A stretch of DNA of 64,000 nucleotides from Mesostigma viride (lineage: Eukaryota; Streptophyta; Mesostigmatophyceae; Mesostigmatales; Mesostigmataceae), in NCBI GenBank assembly GCA_009746045.1, contig RPFO01000022.1, positions 2,095,790 through 2,159,789 of the forward strand, read 5' to 3'. The translations under genes and the position numbers were made by a program. This document shows, in pieces, positions 50,748 to 60,933 of the stretch (the stretch's first letter is position 1; the number at the start of each line of letters is the position of its first letter). The notes beneath the pieces are model-generated. The model was not told the origin of the DNA and did not search any database. It saw nothing but the letters and a program-made list of their open reading frames with translations.

Positions 50748-50995
50748 TCAGTCGCATAATCGATTCGCGTCAGTCACGCACTCGAACTTGTACTCCTGCC
50801 CCAGCGCGGACATCACCTCACGAACCGCTTTCTCAAACTCGTCAACACCGTCGGGTCCCCACTCATGCACGTATTCCCTCAACCAGAACATGCAGTCTCC
50901 AGCAGACACGAACAGCCGGTCGATGATCAGGTCAGTGTGATGCTTGAAGTACTTGCCGTCCTTCAAGATGACCCATTCGAACCGTCCCACCTGCC
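50748..50995 (-). CDS. Gene D, 3' part (split by TTAA-type element)
   Basis: Continues from 52687 after removal of the element and one CTAA. The joined frame is 618 nt (205 residues), with GEGFKGLGQVGRFEWVILKD across the junction. This part ends CMFWLREYVHEWGPDG, VREVMSALGQEYKFECV, then a stop. A degraded second copy of this 3' end lies at about 53340-53440. Function not recognised. Confidence 0.7.
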
Positions 50996-50999
50996 CTAA

Positions 51000-52686
51000 C
51001 CCCTAAATGGTCTGAGATCCTGCCGATAAATCGGCTGGATCTTCACAATTTTGCAAACCAGATGCCATCCAACCTACCCATATCCAATGGCTGTCCTTGG
51101 GGCCAAGCATGTCCATGAGTTGCCCTTCGGGTTGGTATATCACAACCTCACATATATGCAGGGTAGGCCATGTTTAACTGCCGTCAAAGTCAGGGGGGTC
51201 AAGACGCGCGTTTTCATTTTTGGTAGAATGTGCATTTGAATTATGTTATAAGACCTAGGCACCTACCACTTCAGGGATGATAAACAATTAGTTGCTGAAC
51301 AGTTTGAGCTATTGGGGTCATAATTTGGGTGGGTATACCAGCAGTTACACCCAGTACAGCCCATAGGGGTACCGTTGGTAAAAAGCAACCAAGGGAGTAG
51401 GGGTGGGCATACTACCTCCTAATATGGCCACCAACCATGCCAAACAATACATTTCCCTTCCACAATGATGGGGAAACATAACTGCATCATCACACTGCCC
51501 TTACATGGCACCTATGTGCAGGTGCCACCTTGTCCATGCACGTAGGTAACGTGGTACGGACACCCTACGCAAGGCATGCATTCTAGGAGGCAGCCACCAA
51601 CAAACTAGTGGTGTTGAGCCTATTTCAGCCTGCCCTAGCAAGGATAAACTAGGCCTAAGCTGCTATAGCTTGCCAGGTGATGGCCAGCACACCTGGTGGC
51701 ACATGCTGTCAATGGGAAGCTTTTACTCACCGGTTACGTGCTTGATGATGCCACAGAGACCAGCCAACTGCCTCACACTCATGCAATATGTGTATGGGAA
51801 ATGTATAACAAACATATATGGAGGTATTCAAACCCATACAGCCTCTAAAACTTATCACCATCACCCTGTGGCAGGTCAACTGACTGAGGGAAGCATCTAA
51901 GAAGGGTGTTTTAGAAAGGGGCCAGGCCAGGGTCAAGAAAGAGCATGAATAGTGCAAAAAGAATGTGCTACACAAGCTAGAACGTATATATAAACGTCAA
52001 ACATCGATAGGAAAACGATGCTTAAGCTTTACCAGGCATGGATGGCGTTAACTTGGCCCAGGCGGTGGCCGCAAAATGGCGCATTTCGGCACACCAAAGT
52101 TGTGCAGCATGGTCGCTGGATTCGGCGATTTCTGGCCACCCTTGCACGTTTACGACTACTATGTATCATAAAAAGTACAAAGAAACCAATATATCCTTTA
52201 AAATACGCCGGAAAGGTATTGCTGTCAACGTTTCTATCGTCCGGCCTGATCGCAGTTTTTTCCAGCAAGAACGCTGCCGACACCTATCAAATGGCATTCC
52301 CGCGAACCAAAAATTGGCCTGTATCATCTTTAGGACGTTTAAAATCAATATCCTAAGTTTGGCCAGAAAATTCGAACGCAAACGTAAATGCCATGCGTGG
52401 GCGCAAGCCGCCATGGCCAGGTCGTCGTTTTCCGGAATGCACGTTGTACGTGAAAAAGTACCCTGACCCCTTGTACTTTGACCGGCCAGAACACCTCTAT
52501 AACTTTGTCAAAAGTATGCAAACCCTAGTACCATGCTGTGAAGAATTTTATAAACTTTCGATCTTCTCAGCTAAACTTTTCCTAATTCTCAATAGATTTC
52601 GCGGCATCTGGTCCCCCGAGAAGGGGCCGATGCATCGGCTGGAACTCGATTTTTGGCGGAAAATCGGCAGCAAGACCATTTAGGGG
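51000..52686 (-). mobile_element. TTAA-type piggyBac-like element, copy 3, inside gene D
   Basis: 1687 bp, inverted relative to copy 1 and almost identical to it: end regions and internal stretches match base for base wherever I compared them. Ends CCCCTAAATGG/CCATTTAGGGG. Flanked by CTAA (50996-50999, 52687-52690), TTAG on the coding strand, instead of TTAA. Near-identity to copy 1 implies recent movement. Confidence 0.9.
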
Positions 52687-53056
52687 CTAAACCCTTAAAC
52701 CCTTCTCCCCTATCATATGGCCGCGTCATCGGTATCCAACTTTCATTACCATCGGCATCGATCGACTGAAAACAAATTGGGCTGGGTATTGATGGATCAT
52801 AGGGCCTTATAGCACCACACCTCACAAGCACCTCCTCAAATGGCTCTACGGTCGGCTTTGGGAGTCCCCGACCCTGGATATTGAAAACAAGAGCCGCGAC
52901 CTTCGCGACATCCGGTCTCAAAAGAGACCTTTCACCCTCCTTGGGCTTAAAATCCAGCTTAATGTCCGGCAGAAGCCTGAGCGCGCTCTTAACCACTCCC
53001 AGAAGCCTGTCTTCCAAGTCGATCCACTCGCCCCCCTCCGTCCTGTAGAACGTCAT
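52687..53056 (-). CDS. Gene D, 5' part (split by TTAA-type element)
   Basis: The ATG at 53056 directly follows GGTTGCAG. It encodes MTFYRTEGGEWIDLEDRLL, then KSALRLLPDIKLDFKPKEGE, PDVAKVAALVFNIQG and ESWIPMTRPYDRGEG, and is broken at GFKGL by the element. No recognised domain; the composition is that of a small soluble protein. It shares its 5' leader with gene E (AACGGTGT.GGTGG...GCAG before the ATG), so the two leaders come from one duplication. Confidence 0.7.
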
Positions 53057-53440
53057 CTGCAACCCACCGACACCGTTTGATATACATTTCTCACCGTCAA
53101 CGGCCGTTGGCTTGAAAAAACAACAAGAATTTTAAGATTTATTACGCGCACAAAGCACACACTAGTTTTCAGTCTCCAACGGCCGTTGGCGCACGAAAAA
53201 TGTTTTATTATGCATTTATTAATTACATCCATGGTGGCACGTGGCAAACCACACCCTACTTCCGGGTGCAAAGAAAATCAAACGCTAATTTGCAAGTTCC
53301 AACGGCCGTTGGCGCAAGAAAATCACACCCAAAATTTCTTCAGTCGCAGAATCCATTCCCCTCACGCAGTCGAACAGGGGTACTGTTCCCCCAGCGCGAG
53401 CATCGCCTCACAAATCGCCCTTGGGTACGATTTAGTCCCC
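53057..53440. repeat. Duplicated leader, palindromes and relic of gene D 3' end
   Basis: 53096-53230 repeats the leader/palindrome region found at 50458-50590. 53340-53440 read on the minus strand gives ICEAMLALGEQYPCSTA and a stop, a diverged copy of the gene D ending (VREVMSALGQEYKFECV). Confidence 0.7.
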
Positions 53441-54238
53441 TCAAAAAACCTTGAACATTTCACCTTTGAACTTAAAATGCACTTCACCCCCCATCCGAAT
53501 TACAAGTCCGGCCAAATTGACACCAGACCAGCTGTCTGTAACGTCGCCGTGCATAGTGCTGAGAGACTTTCTCGCCTCACGATACTTGTTACACCACTTC
53601 TTGTGTTCCTCCCAGTCCGCACGCTGGCATTCGGCAGCACAATACCGGACGTCTCGACAACCCCCGCACTTGCGGTGGACACCCTCCATCACAGAGCACG
53701 CCTTATTCGAGCAACACTTTGGAAGCGAGCCGAGCATCGGCCCTCCCACCCCCGGGAGAACGATCATCCGTGAAAACGTCAATTTCACGGACTCGGAATT
53801 CCCGAATGTAAAATGGAAACCTTCAAACCCCCCCCCTCTACTCTCGCCGATACGGTCAATCTCGGCTGCGCCTCACTCGCGTCTGGAAATTTCCCCCACT
53901 CGTCTTTCTCCCACTGGTCCCACCCAACCTTTCCGACATACGACACCAAAAGTCGAAACTCGACGTCTCGATTGAGTGGAACCCGATCCGCCGGCGTGGG
54001 CTTGTAGAATCCGCCAGCCAAGGCGAAGTACATGTCCAGCAACTGGAGATTAATCTGTCGTCCTACTGAGGCGAACGAGTCATACACGACCAAAACCGCA
54101 AACTGGCGACCCAGGCGCTTCTCGTGCTGCCGTACCCATCCGTGGATCTCGCGAGCCCGGTTAAGTACGTTTGCTGCCACGCAGGCAATCGCAGCGCGCG
54201 TCGAAGATTCCAGCTCGCCCGTCTCCGCCATCCCTCCC
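53441..54238 (-). CDS. MYND-finger protein B
   Basis: ATG at 54231; an in-frame acceptor GGCGCAG ends at 54239. The N-terminal domain contains GRQFAVLVVYDSF, LQLLDMYFALAGGF and VEFRLLVSYVGK, each matching protein A (59451-60227). A C-terminal MYND-type zinc finger (about residues 171-212: CGGCRDVRYCAAECQRADW, then HKKWC) would mediate protein-protein contacts. As read the frame breaks at a C9 run (53828-53836); one more base rejoins GFEGFHFTFGNSESVKLTF. About 260 residues when joined. It may be the second exon of a gene starting at 57096-57148. Confidence 0.8.
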
Positions 54239-57095
54239 CTGCGCCAATTGGCACGTGCGTAATACGTAAGTAATGTTTTTCAAGTCTAACGGCCGTTGGC
54301 TCACAACCCCCCTGTGGGAAGGGTGGATGCCTTACGAACCATTCAACCACATCTTTATGCTCAGCTAGATTTTTGGAGGCCTTTCTTGGAAGGCACATGG
54401 TAATAACCATCACTAAGCTGCATAAAAGACACATCCTGCCTTACTGCCACCAAATGAAACGAATGAAATGCACATGGTAATGTTTTTCAAGTCTAACGGC
54501 CGTTGGCTCACAACCCCCCTGTGGGAAGGGTGGATGCCTTACGAACCATCCAACCACATCTTTATGCTCAGCTAGATTTTTGGAGGCCTTTCTTGGAAGG
54601 CACATGGTAATAACCATCACTAAGCTGCATGAAAGACACATCCTGCCTTACTGCCACCAAATGAAAAGAATGAAATGCACATGATAATGTTTTTCCAATT
54701 CCAACGGCCGTTGGCTCACAACCCCCCTGTGGGAAGGGTGGATGCCTTACGAACCAGTCAAGCCCCATCTTTATGCTCAGCTAGATTTTTTGGAGGCCTT
54801 TCTAGGAGAAAAATGGTAAATAGCCACCACTAAGCTGCATAAAAGACACATCCTGCCTTATTGCCACCCAATTAAACGAATGAAATGCACATGGTAATGT
54901 TTTTCAAGTCCAACGGCCGTTGGCTCACAACCCCCTGTGGGAAGGGTGGATGCCTTACGAACCATTCAACCACATCTTTATGCTCAGCTAGATTTTTGGA
55001 GGCCTTTCTTTGAAGGCACATGGTAATAACAATCACTAAGCTGCATGAAAGACACATCCTGCATTATTGCCACCAAATGAAAAGAATGAAATGCACATTT
55101 TATTGTTTTTCCAATTCCAACGGCCGTTTGCTCACAACCCCCCTGTGGGAAGGGTGGATGCCTTACGAACCATTCAACCACATCTTTATGCTCAGCTAGA
55201 TTTTTGGAGGCCTTTCTTGGAAGAAAAATGGTAATAGCCACCACAAAGCTGAATGAAAGATACATCCTGGCTGATTGCCAACCCACTCAAAGGAATGAAA
55301 TGCACATGATAATGTTTTTCAAGTGCAACGGCCGTTGGCTCACAACCCCCCTCTGGGAAGGGTGGATGCCTTACGAACCATTCAACCACATCTTTATGCT
55401 CAGCTAGATTTTTGGAGGCCTTTCTTGGAAGAAAAATGGTAAATAGCCACCACTAAGCTGCATGAAAGACACATCCTGCCTTATTGCCACCCAATGAAAC
55501 GAATGAAATGCACATGATAATGTTTTTTAAGTCTAACGGCCGTTGGCTCACAACCCCCCTATGGGAAGGGTGGAGGCCTTACGAACCAGTCAACCACATC
55601 TTTATGCTCAGCTAGTTTTTTGGAGGCCTTTCTTGGAAGGCAATGGTAATAACCATCACTAAGCTGCATGAAAGACGCATCCGCCTTATTGCCACCCAAT
55701 GAAACGAATGAAATGCACATGATAATGTTTTTCCAATTCCAACGGCCGTTGGCTCACAACCCCCCTGTGGGAAGGGTGGATGCCTTACGAACCAGTCAAC
55801 CACATCTTTATGCTCAGCTAGATTTTTGGAGGCCTTTCTTGGAAGGCACATGGTAATAACCACCACTAAGCTGCATGAAAGACACATCCTGCCTTACTGC
55901 CACAAATGAAAAGAATGAAATGCACATGATAATGTTTTTCCAATTCCAACGGCCGTTGGCTCACAACCCCCTATGGGAAGGGTGGATGCCTTACGAACCA
56001 GTCAAGCCCATCTTTATGCTCAGCTAGATTTTTGGAGGCCTTTCTTGGAAGAAAAATGGTGATAGCCACCACTAAGCTGCATAAAAGACACATCCTGCCT
56101 TATTGCCACCCAATTAAACGAATGAAATGCACATGATAATGTTTTTCAAGTCTAACGGCCGTTGGCTCACAACCCCCCTATGGGAAGGGTGGATGCCTTA
56201 CGAACCAGTCAACCACATCTTTATGCTCAGCTATATTTTTGGAGGCCTTTCTTGGAAGAAAAATGGTAAATAGCCACCACTAAGCTGCATGAAAGACACA
56301 TCCTGCCTTATTGCCACCCAATGAAACGAATGAAATGCACATGATAATGTTTTTCCAATTCCAACGGCCGTTGGCTCACAACCCCCCTGTGGGAAGGGTG
56401 GATGCCTTACGAACCATTCAACCACATCTTTATGCTCAGCTAGATTTTTGGAGGCCTTTCTTGGAAGGCACATGGTAATAACCTTCACTAAGCTGCATGA
56501 AAGACGCATCCTGCCTTACTGCCACCAAATGAAAAGAATCAAATGCACATGATAATGTTTTTCCAATTCCAACGGCCGTTGGCTCACAACCCCCCTGTGG
56601 GAAGGGTGGATGCCTTACGAACCAGTCAAGCCCATCTTTATGCTCAGCTAGATTTTTTGGAGGCCTTTCTTGGAGAAAAATGGTAATAGCCACCACTAAG
56701 CTGAATGAAAGATACATCCTGGCTGATTGCCACCCACTCAAAGGAATGAAATGCACATGATAATGTTTTTCAAGTCTAACGGCCGTTGGCTCACAACCCC
56801 CCTCTGGGAAGGGTGGATGCCTTACGAACCAGTCAAGCCCATGTTTATGCTCAGCTAGATTTTTTGGAGGCCTTTCTTGGAAGAAAAATGGTAATAGCCA
56901 CCACTAAGCTGCATGAAAGACACATCCTGGCTGCTTGCCACCCTATCAAACGAATAAAAAGCATATGATAATGTTTTTCCAATTCCAACGGCCGTTGGCT
57001 CACAACCCCCTTCGGGTAGAGGCCTTACGGACCAGTCAGAAATAGTGTCCACCAAGCTGTTCCCCCCACACCCACAGTTGTCCTTGTCCACATAC
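54239..57095 (-). other. Putative intron containing the 207-bp satellite
   Basis: Candidate donor GAAAG|GTATGT (57095) and acceptor GCGCAG (54239). Phase 2 joins in frame to the ATG of protein B (AG + G GGA GGG ATG). Phase agreement has a one-in-three chance by accident, so this is a proposal. Confidence 0.45.
54270..57020. repeat. 207-bp satellite carrying the palindrome, about 13 units
   Basis: Each unit begins near TCTAACGGCCGTTGGCTCAC or TCCAACGGCCGTTGGCTCAC, then CAACCCCCCTGTGGGAAGGG, TTTATGCTCAGCTAGATTTT, GGAGGCCTTTCTTGGAAG and a tail with ACACATCCTGCC. Units alternate between two sub-variants (tails GGAAGGCACATGG and GGAAGAAAAATGG), so there is higher-order structure. Confidence 0.95.
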
Positions 57096-57148
57096 CTTTC
57101 CAGTACAGTTGTCCTCAGCTTCTCAGCAACGGGCGACTCCTCTCCTTG
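57096..57148 (-). CDS. Candidate short upstream exon for protein B
   Basis: 53 nt between CAAGGCAG (ending 57149) and GTATGT (57095), encoding QGEESPVAEKLRTTVLE. No start codon inside, so a further exon would be needed. Weak but phase-consistent. Confidence 0.35.
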
Positions 57149-57404
57149 CTGCCTTGACAGATATCACATAAACAAAACACGATCACGAGAGCATCAGGAT
57201 TGTTAGAGGTTTCCTCCATCGCAAAACCGTAAGATACACACACCTCAAAAACCAACTTTCTTGTCCTCCCAAATAACATATGTTTTTAAATGTAAAATAA
57301 ATCACATTCATATTCTGTCACTTGATTTAACCACACAATTTTTCAGGTCCAACGCCCGTTGGCATTACGCCTCTTCCCGGTAAAAGAGTATTTATTGCTC
57401 CAAC
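57149..57404. other. Non-coding; one variant palindrome
   Basis: CAACGCCCGTTGG near 57350 differs from the consensus by one base. No gene seen. Confidence 0.5.
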
Positions 57405-57589
57405 CCCACAAAAAACTCGTTCCGGACCTGATCGAAGCGAAGAGCACTGCCAGGGATCGGAGTCGAGCCAGATTTGTGTGCGGAACATGATGGCTGGCCC
57501 ACCTCACTCCCCAACATCAATGTGGACCTGGGTTCGAACCCTGTCAGTGCTATTCGCTTCGAACAGTTCCGGAACGAGTTTTTTGTGGG
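57405..57589. mobile_element. Foldback (MITE-like) element, 185 bp
   Basis: Perfect 22-bp terminal inversion (CCCACAAAAAACTCGTTCCG..) continued by an imperfect stem (GCGAAGAGCACTG / CAGTGCTATTCGC). The loop is about 90 bp. No clear target duplication. Confidence 0.7.
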
Positions 57590-58137
57590 TGTGGAGAAAT
57601 AATGTCGACATTTTCGGTGACTGTTCAGCCTAAAAAAATCACAAGCAGATGCGACGGCCCCTCCATTAAACAAATTATCCACCACTGTTGCGCTACACTA
57701 GCAATGTTTGTCAAGGTCCAACGGCCGTTGGCATCAAATAAATCACAACCATTGGTCACTCCATTTAACAAAATACCCACAACTTTTTTTAACCACACTA
57801 GAAATGTTTTTTGAGGTCCAACGGCCGTTGGAATCCAAAAAATGCCGAATTCATGTCAAATTTATATATATGTGACAGTTGACAGAATTAGAGATAATTA
57901 AATTATCAAACCCAGCTTTAGCCATCAGCCTTACCCATCAGCAAAAATTGGCGAATTTCATTCAATATTAGAATTCAAAATTTATTAATGAAATTTATCT
58001 TTCACCATTCAACCTCAACATTAAGTCCCCTTTGTGTTTTATTGAATTATTTAGCCATCAGCTTTACACATCATCAAAAATTGGCGAATTTCATTCAATA
58101 TTAGAATTCAAAATTTATGAATGAAATTTATGTTTCA
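57590..58137. repeat. Non-coding with two palindromes and a duplicated A/T-rich block
   Basis: CAACGGCCGTTGG near 57720 and 57818. A block of about 95 bp containing GGCGAATTTCATTCAATATT occurs twice (about 57920-58013 and 58048-58145); the second copy overlaps the end of gene C. Confidence 0.75.
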
Positions 58138-59046
58138 TCATTCAACCTCTTCAGAATCCTCATCCAAACACAACATCACGTCCCCTTTCCACTTGTACAT
58201 ACTACTCTCGGCCAAATACAGCAAGCGTGCCTGCTTCCCCCCAAAAAACTTGAGATAATCCGGGGGGAAGATTGTTCCGCTGAGGACCTGCATGGCTAAC
58301 TCCACCAACACGCTTGCCATATCCTCCTCCCTACACCTCCTCTCTAATAAGGCCTTCATGTCAGCGTTCTCATCAAATCCCATAATCAGAACTGCACATG
58401 CCATTCCTCCCCCCTGCAGAGGCAGCCCCTCCAAAAGCTTCACCCATTCTGCCTCCCTACGCGCTCTCCTCCCCGGAGGAAAAAAAATTTCCTCATCCGG
58501 GTCATAAGGAGTATGGCAGAACCAGAAAATGCTCCTTAACCCCCATAGTTCATAATTGTCGTACAAGTCATCCATTTCCTTTCCCAATTGGCGTATGCGA
58601 GCTGTCCACCCCCTCCAATTCCTCTCCAACACACGTCTCCTCTCAGCACGCTGGGACCTGAACAACCCTCCCATCGTCCTTGCTCGTGCATGTCCCTCTG
58701 GTGCTGGCTGGCGTCCTAACACCGCCTCAACTTCTTCACAATATACCTTAAAATACATTCCCCTTGTGACGAGTGTGTAGGGGGTGATATCAGCGCTTGC
58801 ACACGTTATTACTTGCCCGCCATACAATTCTCGGAAAAGAGACTCAGTTATCAATGTACGAGGGCCATTCCCGAATTCGTCCACTAACCCAGAAATCAAC
58901 TTAAAGCTGAATTGGGGTTCATACCTCCCCGACACCGCTTCCCTAGCCCCTCTACAAACTGCTTCAAAGCGGGCTACGTCGGGCGCCTCCATAAAAGCTG
59001 CGACTTCGGTCCAAATTTCCCACGGCAGTGAGATATCCCCTTCCAT
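58138..59046 (-). CDS. F-box-like protein C
   Basis: 302 residues from ATG 59046 (an upstream ATG at 59088 precedes a possible acceptor GTGCAG, so the later start is preferred). It starts MEGDISLPWEIWTEVAAFME, then PDVARFEAVCRGAREAVSGR: LP.EI...V..F+....+.....VC+..R, the pattern of an F-box. F-boxes bind Skp1 in ubiquitin ligases; no substrate-binding repeats (LRR, Kelch, WD) are visible afterwards. The remainder has WRGWTARIRQLGKEMDDLYD, IFFPPGRRARREAEWVKLLE and an acidic end DEDSEEVE. Same strand as its neighbours, no frame slip. Confidence 0.6.
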   Translation of the reverse strand: MEGDISLPWEIWTEVAAFMEAPDVARFEAVCRGAREAVSGRYEPQFSFKLISGLVDEFGNGPRTLITESLFRELYGGQVITCASADITPYTLVTRGMYFKVYCEEVEAVLGRQPAPEGHARARTMGGLFRSQRAERRRVLERNWRGWTARIRQLGKEMDDLYDNYELWGLRSIFWFCHTPYDPDEEIFFPPGRRARREAEWVKLLEGLPLQGGGMACAVLIMGFDENADMKALLERRCREEDMASVLVELAMQVLSGTIFPPDYLKFFGGKQARLLYLAESSMYKWKGDVMLCLDEDSEEVE

Positions 59047-59159
59047 TATCGGCCCCGACGTCAAACTTGTCCCCTCTGCACATAACATACATTGACGTCC
59101 ATCCCTAAAAAAAAATGAGGTTTTGTCGGAAAGAAAATATGCAAACGTTAGGCGAGGTT

Positions 59160-59370
59160 TCCAATCCCTAACGGCCGTTGGGTCACTAATTGTTGTTTAA
59201 CCCACTACAGTCGCATGAGAGAAAACGAAAGTCAATTTTATTCCAATTTCAAAGTGAAAGGAGAATTCACTATTACACCATTTTACAACACAAATCAGGT
59301 CAATTTTATTCCAATTTCAAAGTGAAAAGAGAATTCACCATTACACCATTTTACAACACAAATCAGGACT
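59160..59370. repeat. One palindrome and a 68-bp tandem duplication
   Basis: AACGGCCGTTGG near 59170. GTCAATTTTATTCCAATTTC and the following 48 bp occur twice (59231-59298 and 59299-59366). Confidence 0.85.
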
Positions 59371-59450
59371 ACATACACAAATTTCAAACCCAAAATGCGT
59401 CCAGTTTTCCAGCCTCAAAAGCAAATTATTACTCTACATTTCCAGTTTTT

Positions 59451-60227
59451 CTATGAGGAAGAACCGTAGTAGAAGGTGAAGGAGAAGTCAACCTCAGAGA
59501 AGTCGACCTCGGTTCCATCCAGTATGGTCGTCCTGTTTACCCCCCTTATCACCCCTGCCAGCCCCTCCCTTGCTTGCCTCAGACGTTCGCATCTATCCTT
59601 ATGCCTACTCCAGTCAGCACGCTGGCACTCCTCACTGCAATATCTGGCATCCCTACATCCTCTACACCACTTCTGAGGGCCTGTGTCGCACCCACACCCC
59701 TCCTTGGAGCAATTTCGCATACCACGCATGGGATCCCCATCCCTCACGATCGGGTCAGAGAGCAAGAAAAAGTTCATGTTGAGGGGTACTTCTGCCCCTA
59801 CACACGCATCAGCCCTCACGCGCAGGGAAGACGTAACATTCGGGTAAAATGCGCGCTTGTAGGTGCACCCAAGCTGAGCCCCTTCCTCTTCCCCCAACTC
59901 TATCTTTGGCCCCTTTGTAATGAACGACACCAAAAGGCGGAACTCCCTCGTTGGGTCTATTGGCGCTCTTAGATCCATCTGTGGTACGAAAAAACCCTCT
60001 TGAATACAGAAGTTCATATCAGCTAGCTGGGCGTACATAACCCTCTCCATTTGGCTGAACGAATCAAACGCCAATAAAACGGCCAAGTGGCGGCCTGTCT
60101 TCTCCTGCGCGACACGAACTTCCTCGAATATGCCACGCGACAGAAAGCGAACTTGTTTGTAAACGTTTTGAAGGACGCTTCCGTAGACTTCATTCACGAA
60201 CTCGGACTCATTCGCGATCTCGGCCAT
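59451..60227 (-). CDS. MYND-finger protein A
   Basis: 258 residues from ATG 60227, uninterrupted. The N-terminal domain (about 1-160) has GRHLAVLLAFDSFSQMERVM, AQLADMNFCIQEGFFVPQ and TREFRLLVSFITK, aligned with protein B. The MYND finger at about 173-210 reads WCRGCRDARYCSEECQRADW, then HKDRC, with the expected CX2C, YCX3C and HX3C spacing. A short C-terminal tail is hydrophobic and acidic. MYND fingers bind proline-rich ligands; they occur in SET-domain proteins, but no SET domain is visible here. Confidence 0.85.
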   Translation of the reverse strand: MAEIANESEFVNEVYGSVLQNVYKQVRFLSRGIFEEVRVAQEKTGRHLAVLLAFDSFSQMERVMYAQLADMNFCIQEGFFVPQMDLRAPIDPTREFRLLVSFITKGPKIELGEEEGAQLGCTYKRAFYPNVTSSLRVRADACVGAEVPLNMNFFLLSDPIVRDGDPMRGMRNCSKEGCGCDTGPQKWCRGCRDARYCSEECQRADWSRHKDRCERLRQAREGLAGVIRGVNRTTILDGTEVDFSEVDFSFTFYYGSSS

Positions 60228-60407
60228 CTTTTTCACGGAAAAAACGAACAAAAAGATTTACATCGCGGCCAAAAAAACGCGTTTTCCCATTAGTGTGTTT
60301 GCCTAATTTATTGTAATCATTCATTTTTAAAACAGTCAGGTCCTTCACAACCTCAGAAAATGATTTCATTAAATTGGCATATACATTTAAAAACATCTTA
60401 GGTCGCA
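60228..60407. other. Short intergenic, no feature
   Basis: A/T-rich spacer between gene A and the last exon of gene H; no palindrome here. Confidence 0.4.
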
Positions 60408-60541
60408 CTACTTTTTGCGTTTCAGTTTACGTTTGTTTCCCGGTTGAATAAAGTTGACACCATCCCCTTCATCGTCGGAAATTAAGGCCGGCATTTCGTC
60501 CACTTCAGCTTGTACTCGGGGTTCTTTGAACGGAGTTTCTT
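60408..60541 (-). CDS. Gene H, candidate last exon
   Basis: After a possible acceptor CACGTATAG (ending 60542) the minus strand reads EETPFKEPRVQAEVDEMPAL, then ISDDEGDGVNFIQ and a basic end KRKLKRKK before TAG at 60408, a likely nuclear signal. The phase (two leftover bases) does not match the GTACGT donor at 62358 or 61779, so the join is unresolved. In the other phase the exon ends after about 20 residues. Confidence 0.45.
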
Positions 60542-60933
60542 CTATACGTGAATGCGGGAACAAGAGGCCGCTGGATGAGCGGCTTATAGGTCGTAGTGTT
60601 TACTCGTAGCTGTTTGGCTAGAGCTTTTGTGATTAGTAGATGCAATATAGTGCATGGTTGAAAAATGAATTAAATAAAATGTGCGTTCCGCGCTTGGGTT
60701 GATTATACCCGGGCGGAACGGGGCGTGAGGTGCAGTGCCCCTGAAAAGAACAACCTACGCATTATTTAATACTAGCCGTGCAGATTCGGGATATTCTACC
60801 CCGGTCTGTACGGTTAGCGTCTTACTAGCATCCACTAAACATAAGGGTTTAATGACGTCAGTTAGCTAGGGATAAGGGAGGTTTTGCGACTAAAAGCCGC
60901 TCTGGCTGGTTTTGTCGGCCTCTTTCTTTGCTC
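60516..60933. repeat. Direct duplication, block A copy 1
   Basis: 418 bp, repeated at 61897-62315. The difference I see is C4 versus C5 in one run (near 60800 / 62180). Confidence 0.95.

Noticed and set aside
54270..57020. A row of 60-106-codon minus-strand frames (e.g. PPFPQGGCEPTAV)
   Set aside because: They repeat once per 207-bp unit because the unit is divisible by three. Starts, stops and frame vary between units as expected for non-coding satellite.
57480..57560. tRNA gene suggested by GGTTCGAACCC
   Set aside because: No A-box, anticodon arm or acceptor stem of tRNA size; the motif lies in the loop of a foldback element.
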